Assembly (NCBI GenBank): GCA_023362775.1 | Contig: JALMGJ010000003.1 | Coordinates: forward strand, 176,916,274-176,980,273 | Reading direction: 5' to 3' | DNA: 64,000 bases | From: Charina bottae | Taxonomy: Eukaryota; Chordata; Lepidosauria; Squamata; Charinaidae | Shown here: in pieces, positions 36,004 through 47,961 of the stretch | How the letters are laid out: each line of letters starts with the position of its first letter | Numbering within the stretch: position 1 is the stretch's first letter | Notes under the pieces: model-generated | The model's database searches: none | What the model was told of the DNA's origin: nothing | The model's input: the letters and a program-made list of their open reading frames with translations, nothing else | Translations under genes and position numbers: made by a program

Positions 36004-37026
36004 ATGGTGAAGACCAAAGAGCTGTTGAAGGACACCAGAAACAAAATTGTAGACCTGCACCAGGCTGGGAAGACTGAATCTGCAATAGGCAAGCAGCTTG
36101 GTGTGAAGAAATCAACTGTGGGAGCAATAATTAGAAAATGGAAGACATACAAGACCACTGATAATCTCCCTCGATCTGGGGCTCCACGCAAGATCTCACC
36201 CCGTGGGGTCAAAATGATCACAAGAACGGTGAGCAAAAATCCCAGAACCACACGGGGGGACCTAGTGAATGACCTGCAGAGAGCTGGGACCAACGTAACA
36301 GTGGCTACCATCAGTAACACACTACGCCGCCAGGGACTCAGATCCTGCAGTGCCAGACGTGTCCCCCTGCTTAAGCCAGTACATGTCCGGGCCCGTCTGA
36401 AGTTTGCTAGAGAGCATTTGGATGATCCAGGGGAGGATTGGGAGAATGTCGTATGGTCAGATGAAACCAAAGTAGAACTGTTTGGTAGAAACACAACTCG
36501 TCGTGTTTGGAGGAGAGAGAATGCTGAGTTGCGTCCAAAGAACACCATACCTACTGTGAAGCATGGGGGTGGCAACATCATGCTTTGGGGCTGTTTCTCT
36601 GCAAAGGGACCAGGACGACTGTTCCGTGTACAGGAAAGAATGAATGGGGCCATGTATCGTGAGATTTTGAGTGCAAACCTCCTTCCATCAGCAAGGGCAT
36701 TGAAGATGAAACGTGGCTGGGTCATTCAGCATGACAATGATCCCAAACACACCGCCCGGGCAACGAAGGAGTGGCTTCGTAAGAAGCATTTCAAGGTCCT
36801 GGAGTGGCCTAGCCAGTCTCCAGATCTCAACCCCATAGAAAACCTTTGGAGGGAGTTGAAAGTCCGTGTTGCCCAGCGACAGCCCCAAAACATCACTGCT
36901 CTAGAGGAGATCTGCATGGAGGAATGGGCCAACATACCAGCAACAGAGTGTGCCAACCTTGTGAAGACTTACAGAAAACGTTTGACCTCTGTCATTGCCA
37001 ACAAAGGATATATAACAAAGTATTGA
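36004..37026 (+). CDS. Tc1-type transposase, intact, DD34E
   Basis: A 340-residue protein, the normal length for Tc1 transposases, that cuts out and reinserts the element at TA sites in the nucleus. Order: N-terminal paired-like helix-turn-helix DNA-binding region (about 1-110), with a basic GRPR-like segment PRSGAPRK at 56-63 between its halves, then the DDE catalytic domain. Catalytic residues are visible as D153 (WSDETKV), D244 (QHDNDPKHT) and E279 (NPIENLW), with 34 residues between the last two. The glycine-rich [13 protein letters not shown] segment lies at 187-198. The start ATG is the first after the TATA box and follows the left repeat. There are no stops or frameshifts. AATAAA at 37076 in the right repeat could end the transcript. 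Whether it is active cannot be told from sequence alone. Confidence 0.96.
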   Translation: MVKTKELLKDTRNKIVDLHQAGKTESAIGKQLGVKKSTVGAIIRKWKTYKTTDNLPRSGAPRKISPRGVKMITRTVSKNPRTTRGDLVNDLQRAGTNVTVATISNTLRRQGLRSCSARRVPLLKPVHVRARLKFAREHLDDPGEDWENVVWSDETKVELFGRNTTRRVWRRENAELRPKNTIPTVKHGGGNIMLWGCFSAKGPGRLFRVQERMNGAMYREILSANLLPSARALKMKRGWVIQHDNDPKHTARATKEWLRKKHFKVLEWPSQSPDLNPIENLWRELKVRVAQRQPQNITALEEICMEEWANIPATECANLVKTYRKRLTSVIANKGYITKY

Positions 37027-37042
37027 GATGAACTTTTGATAT

Positions 37043-37241
37043 TGACCAAATACTTATTTTCCACCATAATTTGCAAATAAATTCTTTCCGAATCAGACAA
37101 TGTGATTGTCTGGATTTGTTTTCTCATTTTGTCTCTCATAGTTGAGGTCTACCTATGATGTCAATTACAGGCCTCTCTCATCTTTTTAAGTGGGAGAACT
37201 TGCACAATTGGTGGCTGACTAAATACTTTTTTGCCCCACTG
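37043..37241. repeat. Right terminal inverted repeat of the Tc1 element
   Basis: 199 bp, ending GCCCCACTG just before TA. It mirrors the left repeat and includes a possible polyadenylation signal AATAAA at 37076..37081. Confidence 0.95.
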
Positions 37242-37243
37242 TA

Positions 37244-39190
37244 CCTAGAAATGGAGAGATATTTAGATAGAGTACTGTACAAATGCCTAGCTTGGTCTTT
37301 TCCAGATAACGAAAGCTGAGGTCCAGCATATTCAGAAAGAACTGTTAGATCTTACTGACACTAACTCTGGAACGATTAACATTTAAGTCTTTCCTGGTGT
37401 TTCATTGAGAATCCAGATGGGCACAACAGGAGAAGTCATGATCTTTCCCATGATCTAGGCTGCTCACCATTCACAGAGATCAAGTAAGGACCTAGTCTAG
37501 GCTCAAAAGCTGGTGGCAATACACTGATCTGGCATTTCCTAGCACTGCTAATTTGCTTCCCTTTTTGTCCCGCAATTTATCCTTAGTATTGAAAACAAAT
37601 AGTCTGTTCCTTCCCCACCAAAAAAAAAAATGAGAAAAAAATAAATCACAGTGAAAAGCAGAAATTGCCAGATAGCAATAAAAACAAAAGAACAGCAAAG
37701 ATGGAATCTTAAAAAGAAGAACAGTGCACATGAACTCCAATTAATGGCAATGAAATATTCACTGGGTCTGTAATTTTCAGCCTATTTACTTGAAAGTAAA
37801 CATCACTGAACTTCTTGTGCCTTCATAAGAGGCATTTACAGCATAGTTAAATGCCTGGTGGGAAGAAAGTATCTTTGTGTTCCATAGGATTTACTCTCAG
37901 ACCACTTAGGTTGTAAATCCGTTTCCCACATGTGTAGATCAAATTAAAAAGCTGTATTGACAACCAGTTACTTTATAAAAGTAGCCATTGTCTGGTTTTT
38001 ATCCTACACTGACAACATTCCAAACTAATGAGCTTCAGACTATGGCTGAACTTGAACAAGATGCTTACCCGTGATTAGCTGACCATGGTTTATTCAATTA
38101 CTCAAAGCACCCATTTTTCTAGGTGCAGACATGTTTTAACTGTACACTTATCACATAGGCTGGGTCAGAGACAACTACAAGATTGAAGGTTTTTTCACAA
38201 GTAAAAAAAACAGTGTTGCACCATAAACTTCATCCCTTCTGTATGTGAGTGTGGCATCACAACACATGTACAAAAAGGGTGGAGCTTGTGTTGCAACAGC
38301 ATGATGTTACCTTCATCATTTGCTCCCTTCCACAGGCCTCTGGGCTGGGTTCACACAACACACTGGGCAAAAATGTGATTGCCTGCCTATGGTATAATGC
38401 ATTATGGACACTGGCTTTAAGCTACTGCATATTCTTAGAAAATCAAACACTTCCTTACCAAACACAGTGATACTAGATTACAACTAAACATGTGTAGGAC
38501 TGTGTTGTTCAAGGCACCAGGCAATAATCACACACTGCATTAAGCTATGGTTTCTTTAAACATTTACTAAGTAAATCACAATTGGCTGCATTCACATTTT
38601 GATTTATTATGTTATGTGATCTGCCCCAGCCCAGCCTTACTCTAGAAACACACAAAAGAGAGACTGAAGCCAGTCATACTCTCAGCAAGCAAAGGATCAT
38701 CTAAATGGATGCATCTTTAAGTTCGCTTACTTGAAATCAACAAATGATCCTGCCTACATCACCAACTTTAGTAGGATTGCAGAGGTATATATGGGGTATT
38801 CAAGATAAGGGACAATATTTTAGAAATATAAGAGAATTATTTCTTAAAGTTCACTAAGGTTGTGTTGACACAACTCATTGAAACACAAAATAGTCAGCCC
38901 TTGATCCTAGAGTGTTTTGCTAACCAACCTGTACAGTTAGTTTAAGGTTCAGTATCCCATGAAAACACAGTAAGCTGTAATTCAGTTCAGCGTGACTAAG
39001 AGTGTTGTACAAACATACACAATACTTCTGGGTAAGGAATCTGCCAGGGTAGACTTGGGTAATTACGAAAGTGCATTCCTCCTAAATCAAACTGACACCC
39101 AGTTTTAATGGTTCTAACACGACCCACAATTTGGGATCTGCACAATTTATATACCTTACATCTCTCTATCACCGACAAACCTCAGCTCTG
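37244..39190. other. No gene seen
   Basis: About 1.9 kb. Near 38340-38620 there are copies of the scattered motif GGGTTCACACAACACACTGG with nearby ACCATGG and AACCATGC words. No coding exon was recognised. Confidence 0.5.
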
Positions 39191-39199
39191 CCACGGAGT

Positions 39200-40520
39200 T
39201 ATTTTATTTCCCCAGATATTTTGAATAAATGATTCCGGTGAAGAAACTAACAACTCCCAAGCACTTCGGTAGCACAGATGTGCGGCGGGGAGGAATTCTA
39301 CCGCTGACTCGCGATTTCACATTTCATTCCTCCTCCGATTTACCCCGCTTGGGAGAGAGGAGGCTGTCAACTGTCACAAAGCAACATCTCTGCAAAGGAC
39401 CCAAGGTGTCCAGCAAAATAGACAATGAAAAAGAGATCGCTTTCACGGAAGGCACCTCCTGTGAAATGCCGATCCTCCTTTGCCAGTGCTTTCCACTCAC
39501 TTCCTCCCCAAAGGTAGCAGCGGTTTAATTCATTCGTTCAGGATCGATCGCCTGCCCGCCCGCCCCCGGCTTCACTGACAAGCCTAATGGCCAGGGGCAC
39601 CCCTCTCGGCGAAGCCTCATCTTGGCAGATGGCTGGCCTAGCCATTTTTTTTTTATTCCCGGGGGACGGGAGCGAAGGTTTCAGGCTGAGAAGCCGCCAC
39701 CTCGTAGCGACTCTGACACTCACATGCAGCCTTCTTCGGGGGAAGGACCCAGGCTAAGGCAGGCCAAGAACTCCGCTCGGGCGCCTCTCTTTCCCCGCAG
39801 CCCCCTTTTTGCAATCTCCGTTCTTTCCAACTGGGTCAAAGAGGGTCTGAGCCCCACGGCCGAAAGCAACACCCTCACCCCCGCCGAAGAAAAGGCGTTT
39901 GGACGGACCCGCAACTAGTTGGTTGGGAAGGAAGAATCCATGCTGCCAGAGCCGTTCCAAGGGCAGCACGACCCCGTTCCGGGACTCCGTAGCCCGATTC
40001 GGCCTGCGTCCCTAATATGAGTGAGAAGAGCGAGCACCAAAACCGCCCAGCTCCTCTTCGCCGTTTTAGCTATGTTTATTAGTGCTAGATGCGTTATCAC
40101 CTCTCCCACATCCGAGTCGAACAAGGCGCAAGAAGGCCCCGCCGCAGCTAAGCTGGGCGCTGCTTTCTTACCGTGCAAAGTAGGAAGGAGTTAAGGAGCA
40201 AGGAGAGTGCCGGATCCCTCGTCGCTTCTTCCCGCAGCCCGCGCCCGCCCACCCCCCTCCCTCAGCAGAACTTCTCCGCGCAGCTCCTCCGCAAAACTCT
40301 CCGAAGTCGAGCGCTGCCGCTTTCTCGCTCTCCCTCGCAAGCTCTATAGCTGGAAAACGAGGGGGAGGGGCGGCGGAGCTGAGGGGTGGGAACTCCGGGC
40401 TGGTGCCTCCCCTTCACTCTGAAAGGGGAGGGGGAGCGCAGCAGCGCCCGAGACGTGCGTTACTAGCGGGATAGCTGCTGCTCCAGATTTCTTATTCGGA
40501 GTTTTGGGGCTGGATGAGGC
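39200..40520. promoter_or_regulatory. CpG-rich island, probable host gene promoter
   Basis: This is the one GC- and CpG-rich block not explained by a mobile element. It has many CG dinucleotides, GC-box-like words (GAGGGGCGGCGG near 40368, CCCGCCCGCCCCC near 39555) and no repeat ends or duplications. In vertebrate genomes such islands usually mark promoters. A possible first exon on the minus strand (40172..40440) lies within it. The gene it would serve is not identifiable here. Confidence 0.65.
40172..40440 (-). other. Possible non-coding first exon of a host gene
   Basis: On the minus strand the purine/GC-rich sequence runs without any ATG and ends TTTGCACG at 40172, followed at once by GTAAGAAAG (from 40171 leftwards), a strong splice-donor match. 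A 5' untranslated first exon beside a CpG island would look like this, with the gene continuing to the left. The 5' end is a guess. No later exon was recognised in the left 40 kb. Confidence 0.4.
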
Positions 40521-40921
40521 CCTCTTTCTACTGGCCCTTCCCCTTAGTGAAAAGGAGTCAAAATACTAACTTTTCTATACATGCTTCTAAATGGTTACTT
40601 TGTTGACACGGCAAACGGGACCGCAAACTAGCCAATCACATTTTGGCCTAGTCTGTGTTCTATTAACTTTAAGTAGGGCCGTCAACTCTTGTATCCTTTC
40701 ACCCATCTAGTAGCCGTCCGGATTCTGAACCCAGAAAATTGGATAGATGATGGTTCCTTTAAACATGAGTAGGTGTGTCATGCTAACAGCCCTGGAAAAT
40801 AAGGGAAGAACCTGAAGTAGAGTGGAAAAGATTTGCTTTGCAATGTCATTTATTGACGCTACCTTAAGGGATGATAGGGGGCAGGAGATCTCAGCCTTGA
40901 ACTATGGAATATGCTGTCCCT
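40521..40921. other. Island flank, no gene seen
   Basis: Ordinary sequence between the CpG island and BovB copy 2. It includes one stretch near 40615 (AACTAGCCAATCACATTTTGG) belonging to the scattered repeat also seen near 46795. Confidence 0.5.
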
Positions 40922-40931
40922 ATCAGAACTT

Positions 40932-43865
40932 GATATCTACTACTGTGGACAAGAGGACCACAGAAGAAATGGAGTAGCCTTCATAATTAATAATAAAGTG
41001 GCTAAAGCAGTGCTTGGATACAATCCAAAAAAATGATAGAATGATCTCAATTCGAATTCAGGGTAAGCCATTTAACATCACAGTGATCCAAATATACGCC
41101 CCAACCACAGATGCTGAAGAAGCAGAAGTAGATCAGTTCTATGAGGATCTGCAGCACCTACTGGATAATACGCCAAAAAGAGATGTTATTTTCATTACAG
41201 GAGACTGGAATGCTAAGGTGGGTAGTCAAACGACACCTGGAATTACAGGCAAGCATAGTCTGGGAGAACAAAATGAAGCGGGACATAGGCTGATAGAATT
41301 TTGCCAAGACAATTCACCGTGCGTAACAAGCACTCTCTTCCAGCAACCTAAAAGACGACTTTATACATGGACTTCACCAGATGGTTGACACTGAAATCAG
41401 ATTGACTACATCCTTTGCAGCCAAAGGTGGCAGACATCTATTGTTGTTGTTGTTCAGTCGTTTAGTCGTGTCCGACTCTTCGTGACCTCATGGACCATAG
41501 TACGCCAGGCCTTCCTGTCCTCCACTGTCTCTCGGAGTTTACTCAAATTCATGTTCATTACATCGGTGATGCTATCTAACCATCTCATCCTCTGCCGTCC
41601 CCTTCTCCTTTTGCCCTCAGTCTTTCCCAGCATCAGGGTCTTTTCCAGTGAGTCCTCTCTTCGCGTTAGGTGGCCAAAGTATTTGACAGACATCTATTCA
41701 GTCGGTAAAAACAAGACCTGGAGCTGACTGTAGTTCAGATCACGAACTTCTTATTGCACAATTTAGAATCAGACTAAAGAGAATAGGGAAGACCCACAGA
41801 TCAGTTAGATATGAGCTCACTAATATTCCTAATGAATATGCAGTGGAGGTGAAGAATAGATTTAAGGGATTAGATTTAGTAGATAGGGTCCCAGAAGAAC
41901 TATGGACAGAAGTTTGCAACATTGTTCAGGAGGCGGCAACAAAAAACGTCCCAAAGAAAAAGAAAACCAAGAAGGCAAGATGGCTGTCTGCTGAGACACT
42001 GGAAGTAGCCCAAGAAAGAAGGAAAGCAAAAGGCAACAGTGACGGGGAGATATGCCGAATTAAATGCAAAATTCCAGAGGTTAGCCAGAAGAGATAAGGA
42101 ATTATTTTTAAACAAGCAATGCGTGGAAGTGGAAGAAGACAATAGAATAGGAAGGACAAGAGACCTCTTCCAGAAAATTAGAAACATTGGTGGTAAATTC
42201 CAGGCAAAAATGGGTATGATCAAAAACAAAGATGGCAAGGACGTAACAGAAGCAGAAGAGATCAAGAAAAGGTGGCAAGAATATACAAAAGATCTGTATA
42301 GGAAGGATAATAATATCGGGGATAGCTTTGACAGTGTGGTCAGTGAGTTAGAGCCAGACATCCTGAAGAGTGAGGTTGAATGGGCCTTAAGAAGCATTGC
42401 TAATAACAAGGCAGCAGGAGACGACGGTATCCCAGCTGAACTGTTTAAAATCTTGCAAGATGATGCTGTCAAGGTGATGCATGCCATATGCCAGCAAATT
42501 TGGAAAACACAAGAATGGCCATCAGATTGGAAAAAATCAACTTATATCCCCATACCAAAAAAGGGAAGCACTAAAGAATGTTCAAATTATAGAACAGTGG
42601 CACTTATTTCACATGCCAGTAAGGTAATGCTCAAGATCCTGCAAGGTAGACTCCAGCAATTCATGGAGCGAGAATTGCCAGATGTACAAGCTGGGTTTAG
42701 AAAAGGCAGAGGAACTAGAGACCAAATTGCCGATATCCGCTGGATAATGGAGAAAGCCAGGGAGTTTCAGAAAAACATCTATTTCTGTTTTATTGACTAT
42801 TCTAAAGCCTTTGACTATGTGGATCATAAAAGAATGTGGCAAGTTCTTGGTGGTATGGGGATACCAAGTCATCTTGTCTGCCTCCTGAGGAATCTGTATA
42901 ACGACCAAGTAGCAATGGTAAGAACAGAGCACAGAACAACTGACTGGTTTAAGATTGGGAAAGGAGTACGGCAGGGCTGTATACTCTCACCCTACCTATT
43001 CAACCTGTACGCAGAACACATCATGCGACGTGCTGGGCTTGAGGAATCCAAGGCTGGAGTTAAAATCGCTGGAAGAAACATTAACAATCTCAGATATGCA
43101 GATGATACCACTTTGATGGCTGAAAGCGAGGAGGAGCTGAGGAGCCTTATGACGAAGGTGAAAGAAGAAAGCGCAAAAGCTGGGTTGCAGTTAAACCTCA
43201 GAAAAACCAAGATTATTGCAACCAGCTTGATTGATAACTGGCAAATAGAGGGAGAAAACGTGGAGGCAGTGTCAGACTTTGTATTTCTAGGCGCAAAGAT
43301 TACTGCAGACGCTGACTGCAGCCAGGAAATCAGAAGACGTCTACTTCTTGGGAGAAGAGCAATGACAAATCTTGATAAAATAGTTAAGAGCAGAGGCATC
43401 ACACTGACAACAAAGGTTCGCGTAGTTAAAGCAATGGTATTCCCCGTAGTAAAGTATGGCTGCGAGAGCTGGACCATAAGGAAGGCTGAGCGAAGGAAGA
43501 TAGATGCTTTTGAACTGTGGTGTTGGAGGAAAATTCTGAGAGTGCCTTGGACTGCAAGAAGATCAAACCAGTCCATACTCCAGGAAATAAAGCCAGACTG
43601 CTCACTTGAGGGAATGATATTAAAGGCAAAACTGAAGTACTTTGGCCACATAATGAGAAGATAGGATACCCTGGAGAAGATGCTGATGCTAGGGAAAGTG
43701 AAAGGCAAAAGGAAGAGGGGCCGACCAAGGGCAAGATGGATAGATTATATTCTTGAGGTGACGGACTCGACCTTGGGGGAGCTGGGGGTGGCGACGGCCG
43801 ACAGGAAGCTCTGGCGTGGGCTGGTCCATGAAGTCACGAAGAGTCGGAAGCGACTGAATGAATAA
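40932..43865 (+). pseudogene. BovB ORF (partial endonuclease and RT), copy 2, inactive
   Basis: The endonuclease begins at IYYCGQED and includes NDRMISIRIQGKPFNIT and ITGDWNAKVGSQT. The RT frame is open over 541 codons (42039..43664), with KAAGDDGIPAELFK, FIDYSKAFDY, GVRQGCILSPYLFNLY and active-site YADD (first codon at 43095), then YGCESWTIRKAER. Lesions: a frameshift near 41010, two TGA codons after TWTSPDG (near 41387), a nested BovB piece, a 2-bp deletion near 42042, and TAG near 43662 where copy 1 has CAG. Over the 372-residue RT block shared with copy 1 I count seven amino-acid differences, so the copies are close relatives. Confidence 0.92.
41443..41686 (-). mobile_element. BovB 3' fragment inserted into BovB copy 2
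   Basis: A 244-bp minus-strand piece encoding the BovB C-terminus (VKYFGHLTRREDSLEKTLML, ending VHEVTKSRTRLND), flanked by a 12-bp duplication CAGACATCTATT (41431..41442, 41687..41698). Its protein differs clearly from the host copy (HLTRREDSLEKT against HIMRR-DTLEKM), so it comes from another BovB subfamily. Confidence 0.92.
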
Positions 43866-43883
43866 ACAACAACAAATCAGAAC

Positions 43884-44521
43884 GTGGTCTCATTGTCAGT
43901 TAGGTTAAAATTTAGGCATGCCTGAGATGATGTTAAATTTTATGTTGTAAATTAAAAAAAATACTTTTATAAAACAGGATTTGTTTTGTTTCATCCCCGG
44001 GATGGGGCAGAATTAATCATGGCATGGTGCAAATTGCAATGTGATCCTATTGGCTGTGTTCATACAACATAGGAATCCACAGTTAACTAATCATGGTTTG
44101 CTAAAAATCCAATTACCTGGGTTTATAAAAGGCAATGAGCCTAAATTAGCCAATCATGTTTAAGTTTAACCTCTTGTGCAAACTAAACTATTTCATTAAT
44201 TAATTAATTACATAACCAAGTAAGTTCCTCCCAAGACTGACCCATGGCATTTTGTTGCCAGAAGCAAATCAGCAGGTGAGGTAATTCCACCATGCATTCG
44301 TCTGAGCCATTTGCTTAAGGATGGTTTGCTGAATAAGCCACAAATACAGTAGCTGGTTCATACACTGGACTATATAAACTGTGGTGTTACAGATCAATGT
44401 GGTTGGGTTCACAACATTGTACTGAAGTAGAGACTGCCATCATGACACACTGAACTACAAACAAGCCAGACAAATGTTAGTGAACTTGAGGGGTTAATTT
44501 ATGGTTCAATATTTAATGTGA
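43884..44521. other. No gene seen
   Basis: It contains a degraded copy of the scattered motif TGTGTTCATACAACATAGG near 44055. Nothing coding. Confidence 0.5.
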
Positions 44522-44529
44522 GCCTAGGC

Positions 44530-44845
44530 CAGAGCTTTCCAAACTGTGTGTCAGGACACGTTAGTGTGTTGGCTGCAGTGTCTGGGTGTGTCACGGCTGC
44601 TGCTGCCTCCGAGCCCTGCCAGGATTCCATGCAGGTCCTAGTGCCTGCCTTGTGCCTGGCTGCCTCCAAACCTGCTGTGATTCCGTGCAGGTCCTAGTGC
44701 CTGCCTTGTGCCTGGCTGCCTCCGAGCCCTGCCAGGATTCCACGCAGGTCCTAGTGCCTGCCTTGTGCCCTGCTGTAAGAGTGTGTCACGAAATGATGCA
44801 TGTTTAAAAAGTGTGTCACCAACTTGAAAAGTTTGGAAAGCTCTG
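44530..44845. mobile_element. hAT-type MITE, GCTTTCCAAACTG family, copy 7 (tandem-unit interior, reversed)
   Basis: It starts CAGAGCTTTCCAAACTGTG and ends AGTTTGGAAAGCTCTG, with a perfect 8-bp duplication GCCTAGGC (44522..44529, 44846..44853). The interior carries the same tandem units as copy 6 in the opposite orientation (CGCAGGTCCTAGTGCCTGCC). Confidence 0.93.
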
Positions 44846-44853
44846 GCCTAGGC

Positions 44854-47800
44854 AATTGTGTGAACTGAAAAAGCCATGGTTAAATTAACCACAGATTAGC
44901 ACTTTGTGGTAACACAGCCGATACAATAATGCTGCAGTAGACTGCACTACTGTACACAGTAATGACTTCTGAATTTTCCTAGGTGTGGAGCAAAACGAAC
45001 AGCCCAGTTTGTAAATTAAGCATGGCTATGCGTCATGTATAAAGAGCCACACATACATAAAATTACTGAGTTGAGGATTGTAATTAGATCACCAAATCCA
45101 ATCTCTTTGATAATTTCAGATGCTTATGTGACAAAACAGTACCACATATGAGCACAAAGATATCACCTGGCTTATTCATAACACTAAAACTTGGAAAAGC
45201 CCCCGAAAATCTCATTAAAAAAACTCTATGGTTGGGGAAGATCTCTGCACTTCCCACTGAGGACCAAAGAGCTCAGACGTAAGAGAGCAGCGGGAAAGAG
45301 CCTGGATAAGCTGGAACAGACTATACTAGTAACCAAAGTATCAGGGTGCATAAATGCTACTCAAGGCTGGCTGAATTATTTGGGTATTTGAGGCACAACT
45401 TCTACAAGCATCTTTGGAGTAAAAAAAAAATTCAAATCAGGTACCTGGCATGGAAGACATATTTTGTTAGAATCAAGCTTGTCTTGCCATGAATGGTGGG
45501 GCTTCTCCATAGCAGGTGTGGTTAAGGTTACAATCTATGTCAAGCATAAGCATTACAAAGGTAGGACAGAAATCTTGAATTTAAATAAAACATTGGCTCG
45601 GCAGAAATGTTGTGAGAGAGTTAGACTTGGTGGGCTCCTAATTTCTTTTCTACAGAAAAGAGTTCAGGAGAAAAGGCCAAGTAGTGCATTTAGAGCAATA
45701 TGCCAGGAGCTGTCCATCTGAAAGCCCCCTGGTGATGGTAAGCAAAGCCTGACCAGAGGAGAAAGAAAACAAAAGAATGGGAATCAGCCAAAGGGACCCA
45801 AAATATGGATGTTTCTTTAAAGCTGAAGAAGAGGGAGGGAATGAAGGATATCAGAGACGATGGACATTTGGTCAGCGAGACCACCCACCTCAGCTCCCCT
45901 TCCCAACTTGTTTTTCAGGAAGACAAGCCTCTAGCCTTCGGGACTGAGATATCGAGCTAAACCAGCAGTGATCCAGGTTTCCTTGTGGGACTCCTTTGAA
46001 CTGACAACCACACAAGTAACTCTTGCTCATAACTGAGCAATATCTTTCCTGGAACTTGCCAGGGCAAGGAGGATTCAAAGAAGGGCAAATTAAAACGTAC
46101 AGCAACCTGAGGCAGAAGACCTATCCTGGAAAGTTCAGGTGACAGCTGCAACAACTACCATTTGGAGCTGGCAAGCTCTTGAAAAATCTTGATGATTATG
46201 GTACACATTTTTTAAAAAATCTATTTTTAGAATGAAAACAAGAATCATAGTCCCAATAATTGTATAATCACATTTATTATTAATCTCAGAAGATGATCCA
46301 ATTACTACAAAATTAGTAGCATGTGAGATTTTCTTTGTATAATAAACACGTCCATTAGCAGCTCTTGGAAATTTTTATACACCTTTTAATAAGATAACCA
46401 TGTAGAGAAACACCAGCATAAAGTAAATTCTGCTTCATCTCCAAATCCGCTGAGTTGATCCCACTTAGTCAGAAAACTACATTTTCTCCGTCATGGTCTG
46501 CTTGAGCAATTCAAACTCAAATAGATTGCTTGATTTCTCACTGTTTGATTACTGAGTGCTAAACATATGGACTATCTTAATATCCTTGATATAATGTGAA
46601 GTTATAATTAAAACTGTATCCAGTGACTGATTTGTGGTGGCATATTCACACATAAAAATCACCATAGCATGCTGGAGGCACCTGCTTGTGCAAAATAGGC
46701 TATTTCTGCCATATTCTAAGTTTGGTTTTCTTGAGATTGGTAAATGTTGGCATTTTGATTGGGGACTGTGTTCACACAACACACTTAACCACAAACTAGC
46801 CAACCACATTTTGAACTAGAATGTTGTGCAAACCTAGAAAATGAGGTTAAGTCATAATCTGCAGTTGTTAATCACAGGTAACTATGTTTTACAAGTATTC
46901 AGTGTGTTTGTACTGAAGACAGGAGGTTGGCAAAGAAGTGGACATCTTCCCCCCTGCCTCCAGAATCTTACACTGCTAGTTTTGTGGTGTATGGCCAATA
47001 TAAAGTGTTAATATACTCTCCTTGTTAACCAAAGATACTGTATTTAGTAAGATATCCAAACCATTCTATAAAAGATATGGATAAAAGGCTTCAACCCCCA
47101 GCCATGATCTTGCCATGCTCTTAAGGAGGTCCTAACCCAGCAGCTTTCTACTCTAATTATTCAGCTCTAATAATTTAAAAGATCTGGACATTCCTTAAAT
47201 ATACTGTACATGTAATATACACACTAGAGGACACATGTTTACATAAGCATTCTTAACTGTAACCTATTAGCTTCTATTTGTCCTTCATGGTAGTTGGTTT
47301 GTTCTGTTCAGCATTCTAAACTCTAGCTTTCTCTTGCATTCTGGCCTGCACATCTGTTTTGTCCTGTACCTTCCTTCCTTCCTAAGAAGATTAACATAGC
47401 AGCCATTCATCCATTCTTGTTTACTTTAGCGGCTAGGCCAGACCCCAAATATATGTTGGAATAGGAAAAAAAAAGTTGATCAAGCTGGAAGGGGTTAGGA
47501 AGGAGTTTGGGGCACTCTTGATTCAAAAGCTTAGTTCCTTATGCATCCAGTGAAGAAAATTATGGTTCTGTATTTGTCACCTAATATCACTTAAAAATAA
47601 GTCAGACTTACACAGAAGACCCGCCATAGACACAGCTTCTCACAGGGTCCTTATAAAGCAAGAAAACTGCTATATTTGCACAAATGCTGGCCTAAACTGC
47701 GACTTTCAGATTACTACTAGTAGTATAGTGATCACACCCACAGAGCATGCCCTGCTAGTAAAATTTGAGGAGGTAGAAGAAAAAGCAGGGAGTGGGGTGA

Positions 47801-47925
47801 GAAAAGTATCCATGTCACTCTTTCATTGATGCAAGACACAGATGTTAACAGACCCACTGAAGGTCATATAATTTGAAGCAAGAGTGACAAAGGTACACAC
47901 ATCCGAACCCTTAAATATCAGGTGG

Positions 47926-47961
<36 letters not shown>

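Larger units (their letters stand above)
35639..37241 (+). mobile_element. Tc1-type DNA transposon, complete, 1603 bp
   Basis: The element is flanked by TA (35637..35638, 37242..37243), the Tc1/mariner target. The 199-bp terminal inverted repeats at each end look identical by eye and start CAGTGGGGCAAAAAAGTATT. Each arm holds two copies of a short direct repeat (AAGTATTTAGTCA outside near 35652, AAGTATTTGGTCA inside near 35825), the IR/DR layout of Tc1 elements with four transposase sites. Between them lie a TATA box, an intact transposase gene and a short 3' part. Elements with this terminal sequence are known to me from fishes, frogs and lampreys, so horizontal arrival is plausible. Confidence 0.96.
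40930..43875 (+). mobile_element. BovB (RTE) LINE, copy 2, 5' truncated
   Basis: The insertion starts inside the endonuclease and runs to the BovB 3' end (CGGAAGCGACTGAATGAATA then ACAACAACAA). A short duplication ATCAGAAC flanks it (40922..40929, 43876..43883). It is very close in sequence to copy 1 on the other strand. A separate BovB fragment (41443..41686) has landed inside it. Confidence 0.93.

Noticed and set aside
35985..36725. 246-codon minus-strand frame
   Set aside because: It is the antisense of the intact Tc1 transposase.
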